From contig NC_092674.1 of assembly GCF_964355755.1 (NCBI RefSeq), positions 13,337,001 through 13,401,000 of the forward strand: a DNA stretch of 64,000 bases, in the 5' to 3' direction. Shown one piece after another: positions 34,961-46,786 of the stretch. The notes below the pieces were generated by a model that was not told where the DNA came from, searched no databases, and worked only from the letters and a program-made list of their open reading frames with translations. Origin of the DNA: Antedon mediterranea (lineage: Eukaryota; Echinodermata; Crinoidea; Comatulida; Antedonidae). The stretch's first letter is position 1, and every line of letters begins with the position of its first letter. A program made the position numbers and the translations under genes.

Positions 34961-35430
34961 TATTGAACTATTCTTTTTAGCGACCCTTGACACAACAATA
35001 ACTTAAATTCACTTATTTAAACAAAATAGTATGCCTCGATTATACATTCAGTATTTGACAATAGTTTTTGATACAGTAATTGGACGACAACAAACAATAT
35101 GCGGTAGCCAAACGATCATCGTGGTTTACTTTATAAAGAATAACACTCATAATGTTAGTTTCCCAACGTTCTTTCTGTGCAACGCTAGATCATTAATAAT
35201 ACTGACACAGAAGTATGATGTTATATCAGTTACAACAACGTGGTACAGACCAGGTTTACCGTCTGACACAATGTCTTTTCGTGGATAGACTTTAGGCCTA
35301 ACCTAGCGGAGTATGGTCGAAGCGGCCGCCAGTTTAGTATCGTTATTTGTATGGAACGCCATATGCACTTTAATATTTGATTGTCGTTTGTCTTTGCCGA
35401 GTTGAGTTACAGCTAAAGGAGTATGCTCAA
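34961..35430. other. Spacer, no gene recognised
   Basis: The 85-codon plus frame at 35031 has no motif. TAGGCCTA-like motifs occur near 35293. Confidence 0.4.
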
Positions 35431-35435
35431 ACCAA

Positions 35436-36150
35436 TAACAATTTACGTACAGGTATTGCCGAATCTTTATATCTCGTTTACATACTATCGAATCTTTATA
35501 CAGTATTGCATTAATAATTTACGTACGGTAGTCGAATCTTTGTTTACATACTATCGAATCGTTTACAGTATTGCATTAATAATTTACGTACGGTATTGCC
35601 GAATATTTATATCTCATTTACATACTTTCGAATATTGACACAGTATTGCATTAATAATTTACATACGGTACTGTCGAATCTTTATATCTCATTTACATAC
35701 TATCGAATCTTTATACAGTATTGCATTAATAATTTACGTACGGTAGTCGAATCTTTGTTTACATACTATCGAATCGTTTACAGTATTGCATTAATAATTT
35801 ACGTACGGTATTGCCGAATATTTATATCTCATTTACATACTTTCGAATATTGACACAGTATTGCATTAATAATTTACGTACGGTACTGTCGAATCTTTAT
35901 ATCTCATTTACATACTATAGAATCTTTATACAGTATTGTATTAATAATTTACGTACGGTATTGCCGAATCTTTCTCATGTACATACTATCGAATCTTTAT
36001 ACAGTATTGCAATAATAATGTACGTACGGTACTGTCGAATCTTTGTATCTCATTTACATACAATCGAATATTTATACAGTATTGCATTAATAATTTACGT
36101 ACGGTATTGCCGAATATTTATATATCATTTACTGTACTATCGAATCTTGT
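35436..36150. repeat. Minisatellite, about 72-bp monomers in a 215-bp higher-order repeat
   Basis: Monomers share TATTGCATTAATAATTTACG, then TACGGTA, TCGAATCTTTATATCTC and TTTACATACTATCGAA. A block of three slightly different monomers repeats with a 215-bp offset (35596 to 35811). Both variants with internal deletions (TACGGTAGTCGAATC) recur at this spacing. Open reading frames across it are a by-product of repeat length. Confidence 0.9.
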
Positions 36151-36597
36151 TTTTTATTATTAGTAATAGGGTGTGTTCTACATTAAGTGTTATTCCATTG
36201 TAATACATGGTTTGTGTTTTCAATAAAGCAACGTGAGGGACGAATACGCCAGAGGAACGTGCACCTTCTACAGCACTATTCCTGGCCGGCCACTAGTCGA
36301 GTTTATTAGCAGACATTCACGTAATTAATTAGTTTTGTATGCATAGCTGGTAAACAACAGTAATATACGAACATCGGACGCTAGCTATGCCTAGCCTGAC
36401 TTTGTATAGTTGCTGCATTAATTGTATTTCTGTTTTCCAGAATCTGTAATACAAATTTGGAGAAACCCGGTATTTTCGCTGAAATAAATTCTTCTACTTT
36501 ATTTATTTTAGCCTTCACGATCGATCGAAAGTAGGTGAATCACAGAAGAAAAACTAAAGAATAAATCCCCGCGTAATGCATGTTCGGATAGCGGGCC

Positions 36598-39500
36598 GCG
36601 ATTTTTTTTTTCGTACATAAGTTGGGGACCCCTTAATGAAACGTCACAAAATAAACATGAATAATTCATCAGTTTTTTCTTGTTCCGTGTGCACCCAAGG
36701 GTATAACAACAAGAAGTGATTACACGACACAACTGCGATACGATTCTAGGCCATCTCCGCTGTGGTTGCGGCGTGCGATTTCATAAAAGAATAGCTGCGT
36801 TTTGTGTGGATTGTCAAAATAATCAGCCTTTAGTTTATGATAGAGTTTTTAATATAATTATTGTATTATTAAAGAATTACGTGTTAAAATTATAGTTTCT
36901 ATTAATACTATTAGGCCTAATTATTAGTCTCTAAAGTCCATGTCTATTCTAGTAGTCTGTGTGGGTGTGACGTGTGTGTTACTGTTAGGTATGACACAGT
37001 CCGAGTAATAAGTCAGCAAAATTAAACAATTACATTACACAAAAATACATTTTTTATTCTCGTGGTTCTAATCTTTCCATCTCATGTGTTCCTATACGCG
37101 CATTTTTAAAGTTCCTTTGAGTACATGCATATTGTTTGATAATAAAATAGCAGAATTAAAAAATTACAGTACACAAATTATAAACATTCTTCTTGTGGGT
37201 CTAAGCTTTCTATGGGCTATGTCTAATTACTACTTATAGTCCAGTAAAGATAAGTCAAAAATAGGGTGAACCTAGAACAATTTGCAACAGAATTTTTTTT
37301 TGTTTTGTCTGGTAAATATGGTTCAAATGAATATCATATCCAAAGTTTACCAAAATCGGACATCGGGAAATGGGTTAATTAGCATAAATTCAAAATGGCC
37401 GCCATTTGCTATTTTGAAGCCTCATATCTCTCTAACGGTTGGATTTAGACCACCTAAGTGCATTACGAGTAGATATAAATGTGATATTAAACATTCTAAT
37501 TAGCATATTTAAATTTCCATATGACGTACTTATTACGTCATGTGGTAGTTGTGACGTCATATATTATGTTATAACTGTTTAAATGACATTATACTATTCG
37601 AACAATTTAGGGACTGCAAGAAACATGTTTCTTGACATTTTCCTTGTTAAAATGAACATTATTTCCAAAGTTTACCAAAATCGGACGTCAGGAAGTGGGT
37701 TAATTAGCATACATTCAAAATGGCCGCTATTTATCATACCATTTTGAAGCTCCATATCTCCTTAACGCTTGGTTTTAGACCACCTAAGTGCATTGAGAGT
37801 AGATATAAATGTGATATTAAACTTTATAATTAGCATATTTAAATTGCCATATAACGTACCTATGATGTCATAAGACATATGACGTCATGTATTTTGTCAC
37901 AATAATGCTCAATTCTAAGGGGAAAATATAGAAACCGAAAGGAAAAAATGTTTTTAATCTCATGAAAATAGTACAACATTTACCACATCCAGGTTAAGAT
38001 CATGGGTATCAGAAGTTATTCGGCCACCCTTCACAACATGCAATAGAACATTCCAGTTAATTTTCTGCAACTGCAAATTTTTATAACTGCATATATATCT
38101 CATATATCTCATATATATTTAAAGAAATAGGATTCTTAATTAAGTAATGAGTCTGGGATTTAATAATTCGACCCCATCCTAAATATGGAGTTGGATCACA
38201 GTAAGTTTCCAATCCAAAGTACATACATAGAAAATGTAATGTCAAAATACTTCCACCATACATGTAGGCACAGCAAGTCTACTTCATTGGCTTTTCTGAT
38301 GTCTTTTTAAATTTTGGACCAAACAGTTCTTGCTTAGAATAGAATGCATACCCCTGTTTCTTTGCAAGTTCAGAGCATTACAAAGATGTTGCAAATTTGC
38401 TCCTTAAGATGTTTTCTTTAAGTACCAATTATTCCACTATTTTTTGCTTCTTCTGTCTTAAAACGCAATCGCTTTTTTTAATTATGGCAAAGTAAGATAT
38501 TTAATAGATCCCCATCTGCATTCAAAGTTTCTATTCCATTTTTCTGACATTTTTTTGTCAAAGAAGTTGAATACTGTCTTGTCGAAAAATAAAATACTGT
38601 AATTAGTAGTGGCAAGTTTGAAAATTACTGTATTACCTTAACAACCCCTTTTTGGATTCCGTTGATGTGTATCTTTTAACTGATGGTTCTTCATCCTAGT
38701 TAACACTAGGATGAAGTGTCCTTGTTATATGCTCATTGAATCTTGGAAACAGCATTCAAAAGATAAACATTATATAAAACATCATAAAAAGTTGTTGTCT
38801 CATAAATGATCGACACCAAACAGATGCAATGAAATAGCAAATTTGAAAGAGCAGAATGGAGATGCTGACTATCAGTATGACATTTATCATTTTCATTTCA
38901 ATTGAGATGAGTTTGTGGGAATGATGGGTTTGAATAGCCTGACCCACAATCAATCGCCTCATTACAATATTTTTTTTATTTCTTTACCAATTTAAAGAGA
39001 TAAAGTTCTAAAAGATGTAGTTTTAGAAAACACAAAACAAGATGTGCGCTTGAGTACAAATCAGTTTCGGAAATACAGTTGATGATCACCTTTCATACGG
39101 TTCTGTAGAATATCTATTTTCATAAGATTTTGTAAATGGAAACTTAATGATAAATTTCAATGGTTTTTACATATATATCTACTCGTAATGCACATAGGCT
39201 GTCTAAACCCAACCGCTAAGGAGATACAGGGCTTCGAAATGGTATTTTGAATTTATGCTAATTGACCCTCTTGAAGTCTGATGTTGGTGAACTTAGGATA
39301 TCATGTTCATTTCAACAGGAAATTGTTAGAAAATTGTTTTCCTGCAGTTTCTACATTTTGTAGCATGGGATAATGCCATTTAAGCAGTTATAACATAATA
39401 TATGACGTCACAACTACCTTATGACGTCATATTTACGTCATATGGTAATTTAAATGTGCTAATTGGGAAGTTTAATGTCACATTTATATCTACTCGCACT

Positions 39501-40318
39501 GCACTTTGGTGGTCTAAAACCACCATTAAGGAGATATAGGGCTTCAAAATGATATAGTAAATAGCGGCCATTTTTAATTTATGCTAATTAACACACTTCC
39601 TGACGTCCGATTTTGGTAAACTTTGGAAATTATGTTCATTTCAACAAGGAGAATGTTAGGAAACTTGTTTTTCTGCAGTTTCTAAATTGTTCGCATAGTA
39701 TAATGTCATTTAAGCATTTATAACATAATTTATGACGTCACAACTACCATATGACGTCAAAGGTACGTCCTATGGAAATTTAAATATGCCAGATAGAATG
39801 TTTAATATCCCATTTATATCTACTCGTAATGCATATAGGTGGTCTAAATCCAACCGTTAAGGAGATATGGGGCTTTAAAATAGCAAATGGCGGCCATTTT
39901 GAATTTATGCTAATTAACCCACTTCCCGATGTCCGATTTGGTAAACTTTGGATATGATGTTCATGTTCACCATATCAACCAAATAAAAAAAAAAAAAAAT
40001 TCTGTTGCAATTTGTTCTAGGTTCAACCATATTTTTACTGGACTATTAGTTGAATGTGTCTTGTCTAGCTGTCGATTAGCCTCGACACATTTTGCATATA
40101 GGTTGGTGTGTGTGTGTGAAGAAGAGTGCGAGAAGGCAATCACATGAATTGACCTAGAATCCTAGGCCTAGAAAAAATCGTATCGCAGTTGTAATCACTT
40201 TTAGCTATACGTACGCTTGGGTAGACACGGAACAAAAAAATTAACTGATGAATTATTCATGTTTATTTTGTGACGTTTCATGAGGGGTCCCCAACTTATG
40301 TACGAAAAAAAAAATCGC
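36598..40318. mobile_element. 3.7 kb foldback transposon with 9-bp target duplication
   Basis: The ends are GCGATTTTTTTTTCG...AAGTTGGGGACCCC and its inverse. TAGCGGGCC flanks both sides (36589-36597, 40319-40327) and occurs once in the empty site at 32412-32420. The long inverted arms contain tandem sub-repeats of about 325-335 bp: two in the left arm (near 37330 and 37670) and three inverted in the right arm (near 39290, 39620, 39945). Each unit includes a TTTACCAAAATCGGA-type block, AAATGGC(C)GCC and ATGACGTCA-type palindromes. The middle (about 37950-39150) has no recognised transposase. A 9-bp duplication with long inverted arms is compatible with Mutator-like elements, but this is not proven. 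Confidence 0.88.
37950..39150. other. Central region of the foldback transposon, no recognised protein
   Basis: Minus-strand frames of 60 and 68 codons (38263-38081, 38962-38756) show no family motif. One is rich in hydrophobic residues near its end. They could be remnants or chance. Confidence 0.35.
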
Positions 40319-41865
40319 TAGCGGGCCGCTAATAATGAATAGAATCGACTTATTTTTCACCTTTTTAACCGTTCACAGACCAAAAAAGTTATCGCAATAG
40401 GACCATATAGTATTTATTTTAACATTAAATGTAGGTTGTGACCTTAATAAATTAGATTTAAAAAACGTAGGGAATGGGACTTTAAACATTTTTCATAAGA
40501 ATGACTTCAAACAGTTATGTAAATGTTTAGTGTCAGTAGTAACCAGCTTTCTTTAAAATGTAATAATTTATTTTAATATTTTTGTCAATTGCATTCTTAT
40601 AATACTATGTAAGGCTACGACTGATTTACGAAAATATTCTATTTCACGAAATAGCAACATGTGCTTCTAAAACAGGAAGTAAGCGCCGTATATAATTATT
40701 GTATGACTAATCATTTTGTATAAATAATTCACAGTACGGTAAAAGCAATGTTTTAATAGTCGAAATATGTCAACATTCAAAATTCAGTTTGTTATGGTCA
40801 CTTTTTGTGGAAAATGCATAGTGATGCTAATGGTGAAACGATATTATTATTGTAATAAACCATAACTTATATCAGTAATAATAATGCAATGAAATATTTA
40901 TAAAAAGGTATACATTTTGTTTCAACACTCTGATTAATAATGGATCGATCCATTTAGTGGTCTTATAGCAGAAACTAGTTTATATAGTACTGAATGTTAA
41001 CACTCGTTGTCCTGTGTCTGTTGTACCAACTATGGTTGTGTTATACTTATAATTATTATATATTGCCAACTTACCAGCTATTGCCACTGGACTTGAACAC
41101 TGAACAAACTTTCCCGATAAACTCTCAATTCGACCGATTCGTAGCTGTTTAAGTACCTGCACTCCTTTGTCTATTTTCATATTATTATTTATAATAACAA
41201 AATGTATACCTAAACTTAGCACAATAATGGCACAAAAACCTTTCCACGGTATAATGACCCTTTTTATATAGATGCTCAAGTCATTGTGTAGAATTTCTAT
41301 TCATAGTTTCAGTCATTCAATTCTATATAACCACAAGTACTCATGTATCAGATTATAACCTGTACCCAATATAGTATACTCTTAGAGTGATAACTTCGAG
41401 AAACCTAACGCACTCAATAGGTAAATGTATTTTATATGTATAATATGAAATTAAAACTCAGATGATATAGGAAAATAGGTAAAAAACATCACGATTGTGT
41501 AATTAATCTTTGTTGAATTCAAGTATTAAGACAGTAGGATATAATGGTTATGTTTAGATTGAAAAGAAACTGTTGGAAAGAAAAGAGAACGCATTTATAA
41601 TATATGTCATTAATTGACGCTATTTCAAGAAACAAGAATAATAATACTAAAGAACAACATTTTAACATTAAAAATAATCATAAAACAGTCAGTCATAAGT
41701 CAGTCACATTTTATTCCGCATTTACTGACGAAATGTATAAAAACCTGTAAACAGAGGGCGCCATCACATTTGCATCCAAGATTCTTACGTCTTTTAGGCA
41801 AAGTTGAAAAATAAATAACGTCAAGATCGCATCGTGCTGCACGAAAACTGCTGTAGCCCCGAATA

Positions 41866-41947
41866 GGTTCCCACTTGAACTCGACGCAAGGTAACGCAGC
41901 GACGAATCGACGAAAAGTGCCGTATTGCGTAATCACAAGTGGGAACC
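41866..41947. mobile_element. Small hairpin MITE, GGTTCCCACTTG ends
   Basis: 12-bp perfect inverted ends, GGTTCCCACTTG and CAAGTGGGAACC, enclose ACGCAACG-like sequence. The foreign DNA continues to about 41972 before R3 resumes. R2 lacks it (near 34762). The related end at 42170 shares GTGCCGTATTGCGTAATCAC. Confidence 0.7.
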
Positions 41948-42169
41948 GACGACGCAACAGTGCTGCAAAAATCAAATTCACGACGCGCGCTTACGTTAAT
42001 GTTGTTACGAATGTAGACATTTCCTTATTACCTTTTCCTACGCCGACCAGATTTATAACGTATTTGGAGATTTTTCTCTGATAGGTTTTTCCCCTTTTCG
42101 AGCGGATTATATTATAATTTTTGCACACAAAGTATATGCATAAACAAGTACCTGGTTTTCCTAAAGTGT

Positions 42170-42582
42170 GGTTCCCACTAGGACGCAACGTAACGCAACG
42201 CAATGACGTATCGACGCAACGTGCCGTATTGCGTAATCACAAGTGGGAATCGAATGACGTAACGTTGTGCAGTTGACAACAAAACAGCGCTGCAAACAGT
42301 TGCTACGGGAAATCAAATCAGTTTGATTTTACGCAATAACGTAAGGCAAACGCAAGAGAAACATAGTATAGCGCATGCTCAGACCATGAAATCAAAAAGT
42401 TTTTCGCCTGCTGTTTCGCGGTCATCGCGGTGTCTCCGCAGCTAGTTGGCAGAGGGAGTAGTCTCGACGGGTGGTAGTTCAGGAGAATTTTACACATTAT
42501 CACTGGGTGGGGTTTGTAGTGTGTGTGTTAGCAAAATGGTTTCAAAATGCGAGGCGGTGTTCATGGATGTTGTAATACTGAA
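42170..42582 (+). mobile_element. Terminus of a longer relative of the GGTTCCC hairpin element
   Basis: 42170-42251 repeats the hairpin (GGTTCCCACTAG, with imperfect inverse CAAGTGGGAATC). The match to the 41866 copy continues past the hairpin (GACG.AAC, CGCTGCAAA). The following sequence to 42582 is not in the short copy; it includes an ATG at 42537 opening MVSKCEAVFMDV, cut by the next insertion. It may be the 5' part of an autonomous element; no transposase motif is readable. Confidence 0.45.
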
Positions 42583-42900
42583 TACTGAATACTGAAATGC
42601 TTTATTTGTCCATCATCATCATAAAATAACAACAGAAATTCTTCTTGAAGATTGACAATTATTAGTACAATAATAAATAAATATACACTATAATATAGTA
42701 TGTACACACACATGATTGCACAAAAAATATAAGTTATGAAACACGATGTAAAAAAGACTAGGTAAGACAGTTTTCATGTCTGTATGACAAATCTTCGATT
42801 GGTTTAAAAAAACGGGATACATAATTAAGTTGAGGCATGGAAAAGGGTGAAAGAAATTAGTGTTGTTGACAATCCAGAAACTTTGTATAAAACCATCAGA
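42583..42900 (-). mobile_element. LINE 3'-end fragment with a CAGTATT tail
   Basis: On the minus strand the sequence ends GGACAAATAAAGCATTTCAG followed by repeated CAGTATT. AATAAA plus a short tail repeat is the usual form of a LINE 3' end. No coding sequence remains, and the left limit is approximate. Confidence 0.5.
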
Positions 42901-43303
42901 GATTGGTTTACAAAGGTAGGCATAGGCTAGGCCTAGCCCATACATGCCTACAATACATACAATAGGCCTACAAAGCCTTGGTATAGGGCAAATCTCCCAG
43001 GCCTCTAGAGGCATAGGCCTATAAGCCTAATTTAAATAATAGGCCTAAATAATAATATTACTGGACCTAGCTAGCCTAGGTAGAATATATTATTAATAAT
43101 TATTACCTAGGCTAGGCCTAGCCTATGGGTGGTACGGTATTAGTAGGCCAGGCCTATATTGCAAGGAAATATTCGTTACCAAAAATAAATGAATAATATT
43201 ATAATATATATATTTAAATAAAAATAATAAATAATAATATAATAACAAATAACACTAACATTAATAATAATAATATAATAATAAAAGATGATGATGACGA
43301 TAA
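42901..43303. other. TAGGCCTA-rich then ATA-rich low-complexity spacer
   Basis: About ten TAGGCCTA/GGCCTAG palindromes lie in 42915-43160, followed by ATAATAATA microsatellite. No gene is present. Confidence 0.6.
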
Positions 43304-46300
43304 ACGACAACAGCAGGAGTAATATGTAATATAAATAATTTTGGGATCAGACAGGAACAATCAAGGTTTACTGTAGTAATCAAAGAGAATAATATTCAGG
43401 TTTTTGGCGTTGCAGAAACCTTTCTAACTAATGATAATAATATTAATATAGATGGTTATAATTGGTTTGGTAAATGTAGAAAACACAAGCGAGGAGGGGG
43501 TGTAGGTGCCTTTGTTGCGAAAAATATCACTATTTTAGATGACAATGTTTTTAATTGTAATTCCGATGAATACGAAAGAATTTGGGTAAAAGTGTGTTTT
43601 GATTCAAACACACCAGTGTATATATCGGTAGTATATTATCCTGTTAATGGAGTTGACAGTGAGAAATCAGATGAATTGATTAATCAATTATTATCAGAAG
43701 TTATCCAATTAGAAAATAATGCAGAAAATCATGAGCCTCTCATTCTGATAATGGGGGACTTTAATGGTAGAATTGGTCATGAAATTGCTAATGGTGATCC
43801 ACAGGTTAATAGTAATGGTAAGCGCTTACTACAATTTAAGGATGATTCAAATATGTTTATTTTAAACTGTAGTCCTTTATGTGAAGGGGTGGTTACTTGG
43901 TGCAAGGGTAATCAGAAAAGCACCATTGATTACATACTTTGTTCTCAAAATATGTTGAATAATGTAGTAAAGTTCATTGTTGATGAAGACAGAAAGCTAG
44001 GCACAGGAAGTGATCACAATAGCCTTTTGTTAGAATTAGATACTACCCTAATCACTCCTGTCAATCATCATTCTTATGCTAATCATGTATGGAATACTGC
44101 AGGTATTCAGGATTTTATTAAGTATCAAGAAAATATTGAAAACAACTTTTCCAACTGGAATGCTGATGGCTTTAATAATGTTGATAACTTGTGGGAATCC
44201 TGGAAATCTATTGTTGTTTCTTCAGCTAAGGATGGTATTGGTATTAAGAAATTAAGTAAAAAACGTAAACATTGGTTTGATAATGAAGTTCAAAAAGCAA
44301 TAGCAGAACGAAGAGAGGCTGCTCGTGCTCATAGACGCTCAGTTAAATTAGATCCCAATTGTGCTCACACAGATAATCTGTGGCAATATTATCAAGAAAA
44401 AAGGATACATGCCAAAAAAGTTATATCTAAGAAAATTACTGAAACTAGGGTAAATAAATCGGTAGAGATTGCTAATAAAGGAGGACCATCCTGTAGGGAC
44501 TTTTGGAACATATTAAAAGGGTTTAATGACAAACATAGTAAATCAGGCATTAATTGTGTAAAAATCCCAGAATCAGATGAAACTACTTGTGATAAAGGAA
44601 AAATACTTTATTTTGTTAAAGAGTATTGGGAGAACTTAGGTAAGGCTAATAACGATTATGATTGTTTTACTTATTTAACGAAGCGGGCGGTTGATGAGAT
44701 GCGTTCTAATACATTAGGTAATGATAACGATGACGAAAATTTACTATGTGACATTAATATAGACCTTGATATAATCATTGAGGCACTTGCAATCGCTAAA
44801 AATAATAAAGCTCCGGGAGTTGATGGAATAACCAATGAGCTTTTAAAAAATGGTGGAGACGCTTTAGCGGCATCACTCGTTTGTTTATTTAATAACATTA
44901 TCAAATTAGAAACAATTCCAAGTGAGTGGAATATGAGTATCGTTGTACCAATATTTAAAAAAGGAGATCGTAAAGACCTAAATAATTATAGAGGCATCTC
45001 ATTAACATCTTGTGTTTCCAAAATATTTAATAGAGTAATCTCAATGTATATATCTTGCTTTGTTGAAAAAGAAAATGTACTTTCGGAAGTCCAGGGAGGC
45101 TTTAGAGCCTATCACCGTTGTGAAGATCACATCTTTACATTGAAAAGCATTTTATCTTGTCGTTCAATTGAAGGTAAAACTACACATCTAGCTTTCCTGG
45201 ACTTCCGAAAAGCATTTGATAGTGTATGGCGTGATGGTCTCCTAAAATGTGCCTGGGATACGGGAGTTAGAGGGAAAATTTGGAAAATAATAAGCTCACT
45301 ATATGACAATGTTAAAGCAAAAGTAAAAGTGGGGGAAAGCATGACTAATGAGTTTAATATCCACAAAGGAGTAAAACAAGGGTGTGTACTCTCACCAATT
45401 TTATTTTCTATATTTATTAATGAATTTGTTAAACTTCTTCGTGAAAGCAACTTCGGGGTAAGAATGAATGGTGTCTGGATGGGAGGGCTCTTCTGGGCTG
45501 ATGATGTTATATTGATTGCTAATAATGAAAGGGAAATGACTGAAATGTTAGAAATTGCCAATATATTCGCCAAAGAATGGAAACTTGGTTTTAATCATGA
45601 AAAATCAAATGTCATGGTTGTTGGAAAATGCATAAATAAAGATAAAGAGTGGAAATTAGGTGAAAAATCGATAAAAGAAGTAAATAGTTATAAATATTTA
45701 GGGGTCTATATTTCCTCAAACATGAGTGAACATTCACATTATGAACATGTTATCCAAAAGGGCAACCGGCTTATAGCTTATATCAAAGGTATCATAGCTA
45801 ACCTTGATGACTTTAACCGGGTGTACTATGGAAACATACTGTGGAAAACCATTGCAATTCCTTCAATAAATTATGCTTGTAGCATTTGGTATAATAAATC
45901 CAAGAAGGATAACGAAGACCTAGAGAAAGTGCAATTGCAAATGGCCCGCTTTCTTCTCAAAGCTCCACGGTATACTCCAAAAGAGGCACTCTATGGTGAC
46001 CTTGGGTGGGTTCCATTATCCAAGTTACACAAACTGTCCAGAGTTAAATTATTTAATCGTTTTATAACTATGGATGACCACAGGTGGCCTAATATTGTAC
46101 TTAATTCTATGCTACAATTGAAATGTGACTTTGATCGTTTAAAATATAAATTTCTTAGTAGTTGTGTTGACATATTTGAAAAATGTACAGATATAGGCTT
46201 TTACAACAATGTTTTTGATAATGATAGTTTAACTCTTGTTCCTTTCTCAGTTAGCAATGTCGAGCGATGTTTGTCAGAATCATATAAATCAGAGTGGTCA

Positions 46301-46786
46301 AATAATATAATGCAAAAAACCTCATTAAATTTATACTCAAAATTGAAACCTTTCCCTAATTTAGAAAAATATTTACTTGATAAAACACATTTTTATGAGA
46401 CAAGTCTGAAATTTAAATTAAGATCTAACACTCTACTTTTAGATTGTAAAACTTATAAATGGTCCAATGATGTGTCCGGTCTTTGTACTTTATGTGGGAA
46501 TGGCGAAATCGAAGACATTAAACATTTTTTATTAAACTGTAAAGCATTTGATAATATTAGAATGAAAGAATTATCCAATCTACAAAATAATCTTGTACTC
46601 TGTAATGATTATGACACATGGAATCGTTACACAACAGCAACTGCTGATGATAAATTACAGTATATTTTAGGTGGAGATTCTATCGCGATTTGTAAAGAAT
46701 CTGAGACCTTTTTTGATTTGTTTTGTAAACAATACACAAGAGCTGCATGGGAGAAACGGTCAGAACTTAAATCTCCCAATATATAG
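43304..46786 (+). CDS. Large LINE polyprotein: endonuclease, reverse transcriptase, zinc knuckle
   Basis: The frame is open for 1160 codons between TAA at 43301 and TAG at 46784-46786. The GTG at 43592 is already inside the endonuclease, so the true start lies upstream or was lost by 5' truncation. Endonuclease motifs are GVAETFL (near 43400), MGDFNGRIG and TGSDHNSLLLEL. The RT follows with NYRGISLTSCVSKIFNRV, FLDFRKAFDS (motif A), KQGCVLSPILFSIF (motif B) and LFWADDVILIA (motif C, with Trp for the usual Phe/Tyr). A carboxyl CTLCGN...HFLLNC (CX2CX9HX4C) zinc knuckle follows. No internal stop is seen, so it may be recent. Motif B and NYRGISL differ from the CR1/L2 copies in the window; it belongs to another LINE lineage that I cannot name with confidence. 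Confidence 0.92.
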   Translation, partial: TTTAGVICNINNFGIRQEQSRFTVVIKENNIQVFGVAETFLTNDNNINIDGYNWFGKCRKHKRGGGVGAFVAKNITILDDNVFNCNSDEYERIWVKVCFDSNTPVYISVVYYPVNGVDSEKSDELINQLLSEVIQLENNAENHEPLILIMGDFNGRIGHEIANGDPQVNSNGKRLLQFKDDSNMFILNCSPLCEGVVTWCKGNQKSTIDYILCSQNMLNNVVKFIVDEDRKLGTGSDHNSLLLELDTTLITPVNHHSYANHVWNTAGIQDFIKYQENIENNFSNWNADGFNNVDNLWESWKSIVVSSAKDGIGIKKLSKKRKHWFDNEVQKAIAERREAARAHRRSVKLDPNCAHTDNLWQYYQEKRIHAKKVISKKITETRVNKSVEIANKGGPSCRDFWNILKGFNDKHSKSGINCVKIPESDETTCDKGKILYFVKEYWENLGKANNDYDCFTYLTKRAVDEMRSNTLGNDNDDENLLCDINIDLDIIIEALAIAKNNKAPGVDGITNELLKNGGDALAASLVCLFNNIIKLETIPSEWNMSIVVPIFKKGDRKDLNNYRGISLTSCVSKIFNRVISMYISCFVEKENVLSEVQGGFRAYHRCEDHIFTLKSILSCRSIEGKTTHLAFLDFRKAFDSVWRDGLLKCAWDTGVRGKIWKIISSLYDNVKAKVKVGESMTNEFNIHKGVKQGCVLSPILFSIFINEFVKLLRESNFGVRMNGVWMGGLFWADDVILIANNEREMTEMLEIANIFAKEWKLGFNHEKSNVMVVGKCINKDKEWKLGEKSIKEVNSYKYLGVYISSNMSEHSHYEHVIQKGNRLIAYIKGIIANLDDFNRVYYGNILWKTIAIPSINYACSIWYNKSKKDNEDLEKVQLQMARFLLKAPRYTPKEALYGDLGWVPLSKLHKLSRVKLFNRFITMDDHRWPNIVLNSMLQLKCDFDRLKYKFLSSCVDIFEKCTDIGFYNNVFDNDSLTLVPFSVSNVERCLSESYKSEWSNNIMQKTSLNLYSKLKPFPNLEKYLLDKTHFYETSLKFKLRSNTLLLDCKTYKWSNDVSGLCTLCGNGEIEDIKHFLLNCKAFDNIRMKELSNLQNNLVLCNDYDTWNRYTTATADDKLQYILGGDSIAICKESETFFDLFCKQYTRAAWEKRSELKSPNI

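Larger units (their letters stand above)
36430..42135. repeat. Duplicated segment R, copy 3 (R3), carrying the foldback transposon
   Basis: Collinear with R2 on both sides of the 3.7 kb insertion: left AATACAAATTTGGAGAAACC, right GCTAATAATGAATAGAATCG and onward to about 42135. It also carries an 82-bp hairpin element at 41866 that R2 lacks. It is empty for the Helitron and for the CCGGCAT element. Confidence 0.85.

Noticed and set aside
35436-36150. CRISPR-like array
   Set aside because: Repeat units are head-to-tail with no unique spacers, in a eukaryotic genome with no cas genes. The same applies to 47340-47790 and 50393-50695.
35423-36203. Repetitive protein-coding frames of 71, 85 and 130 codons
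   Set aside because: They are open only because the minisatellite period keeps one frame free of stops. No start context, splice site or domain.
43592-43594. Start of the large LINE protein at GTG 43592
   Set aside because: The frame is open further upstream and already encodes endonuclease (GVAETFL) from about 43394, so this GTG is internal.
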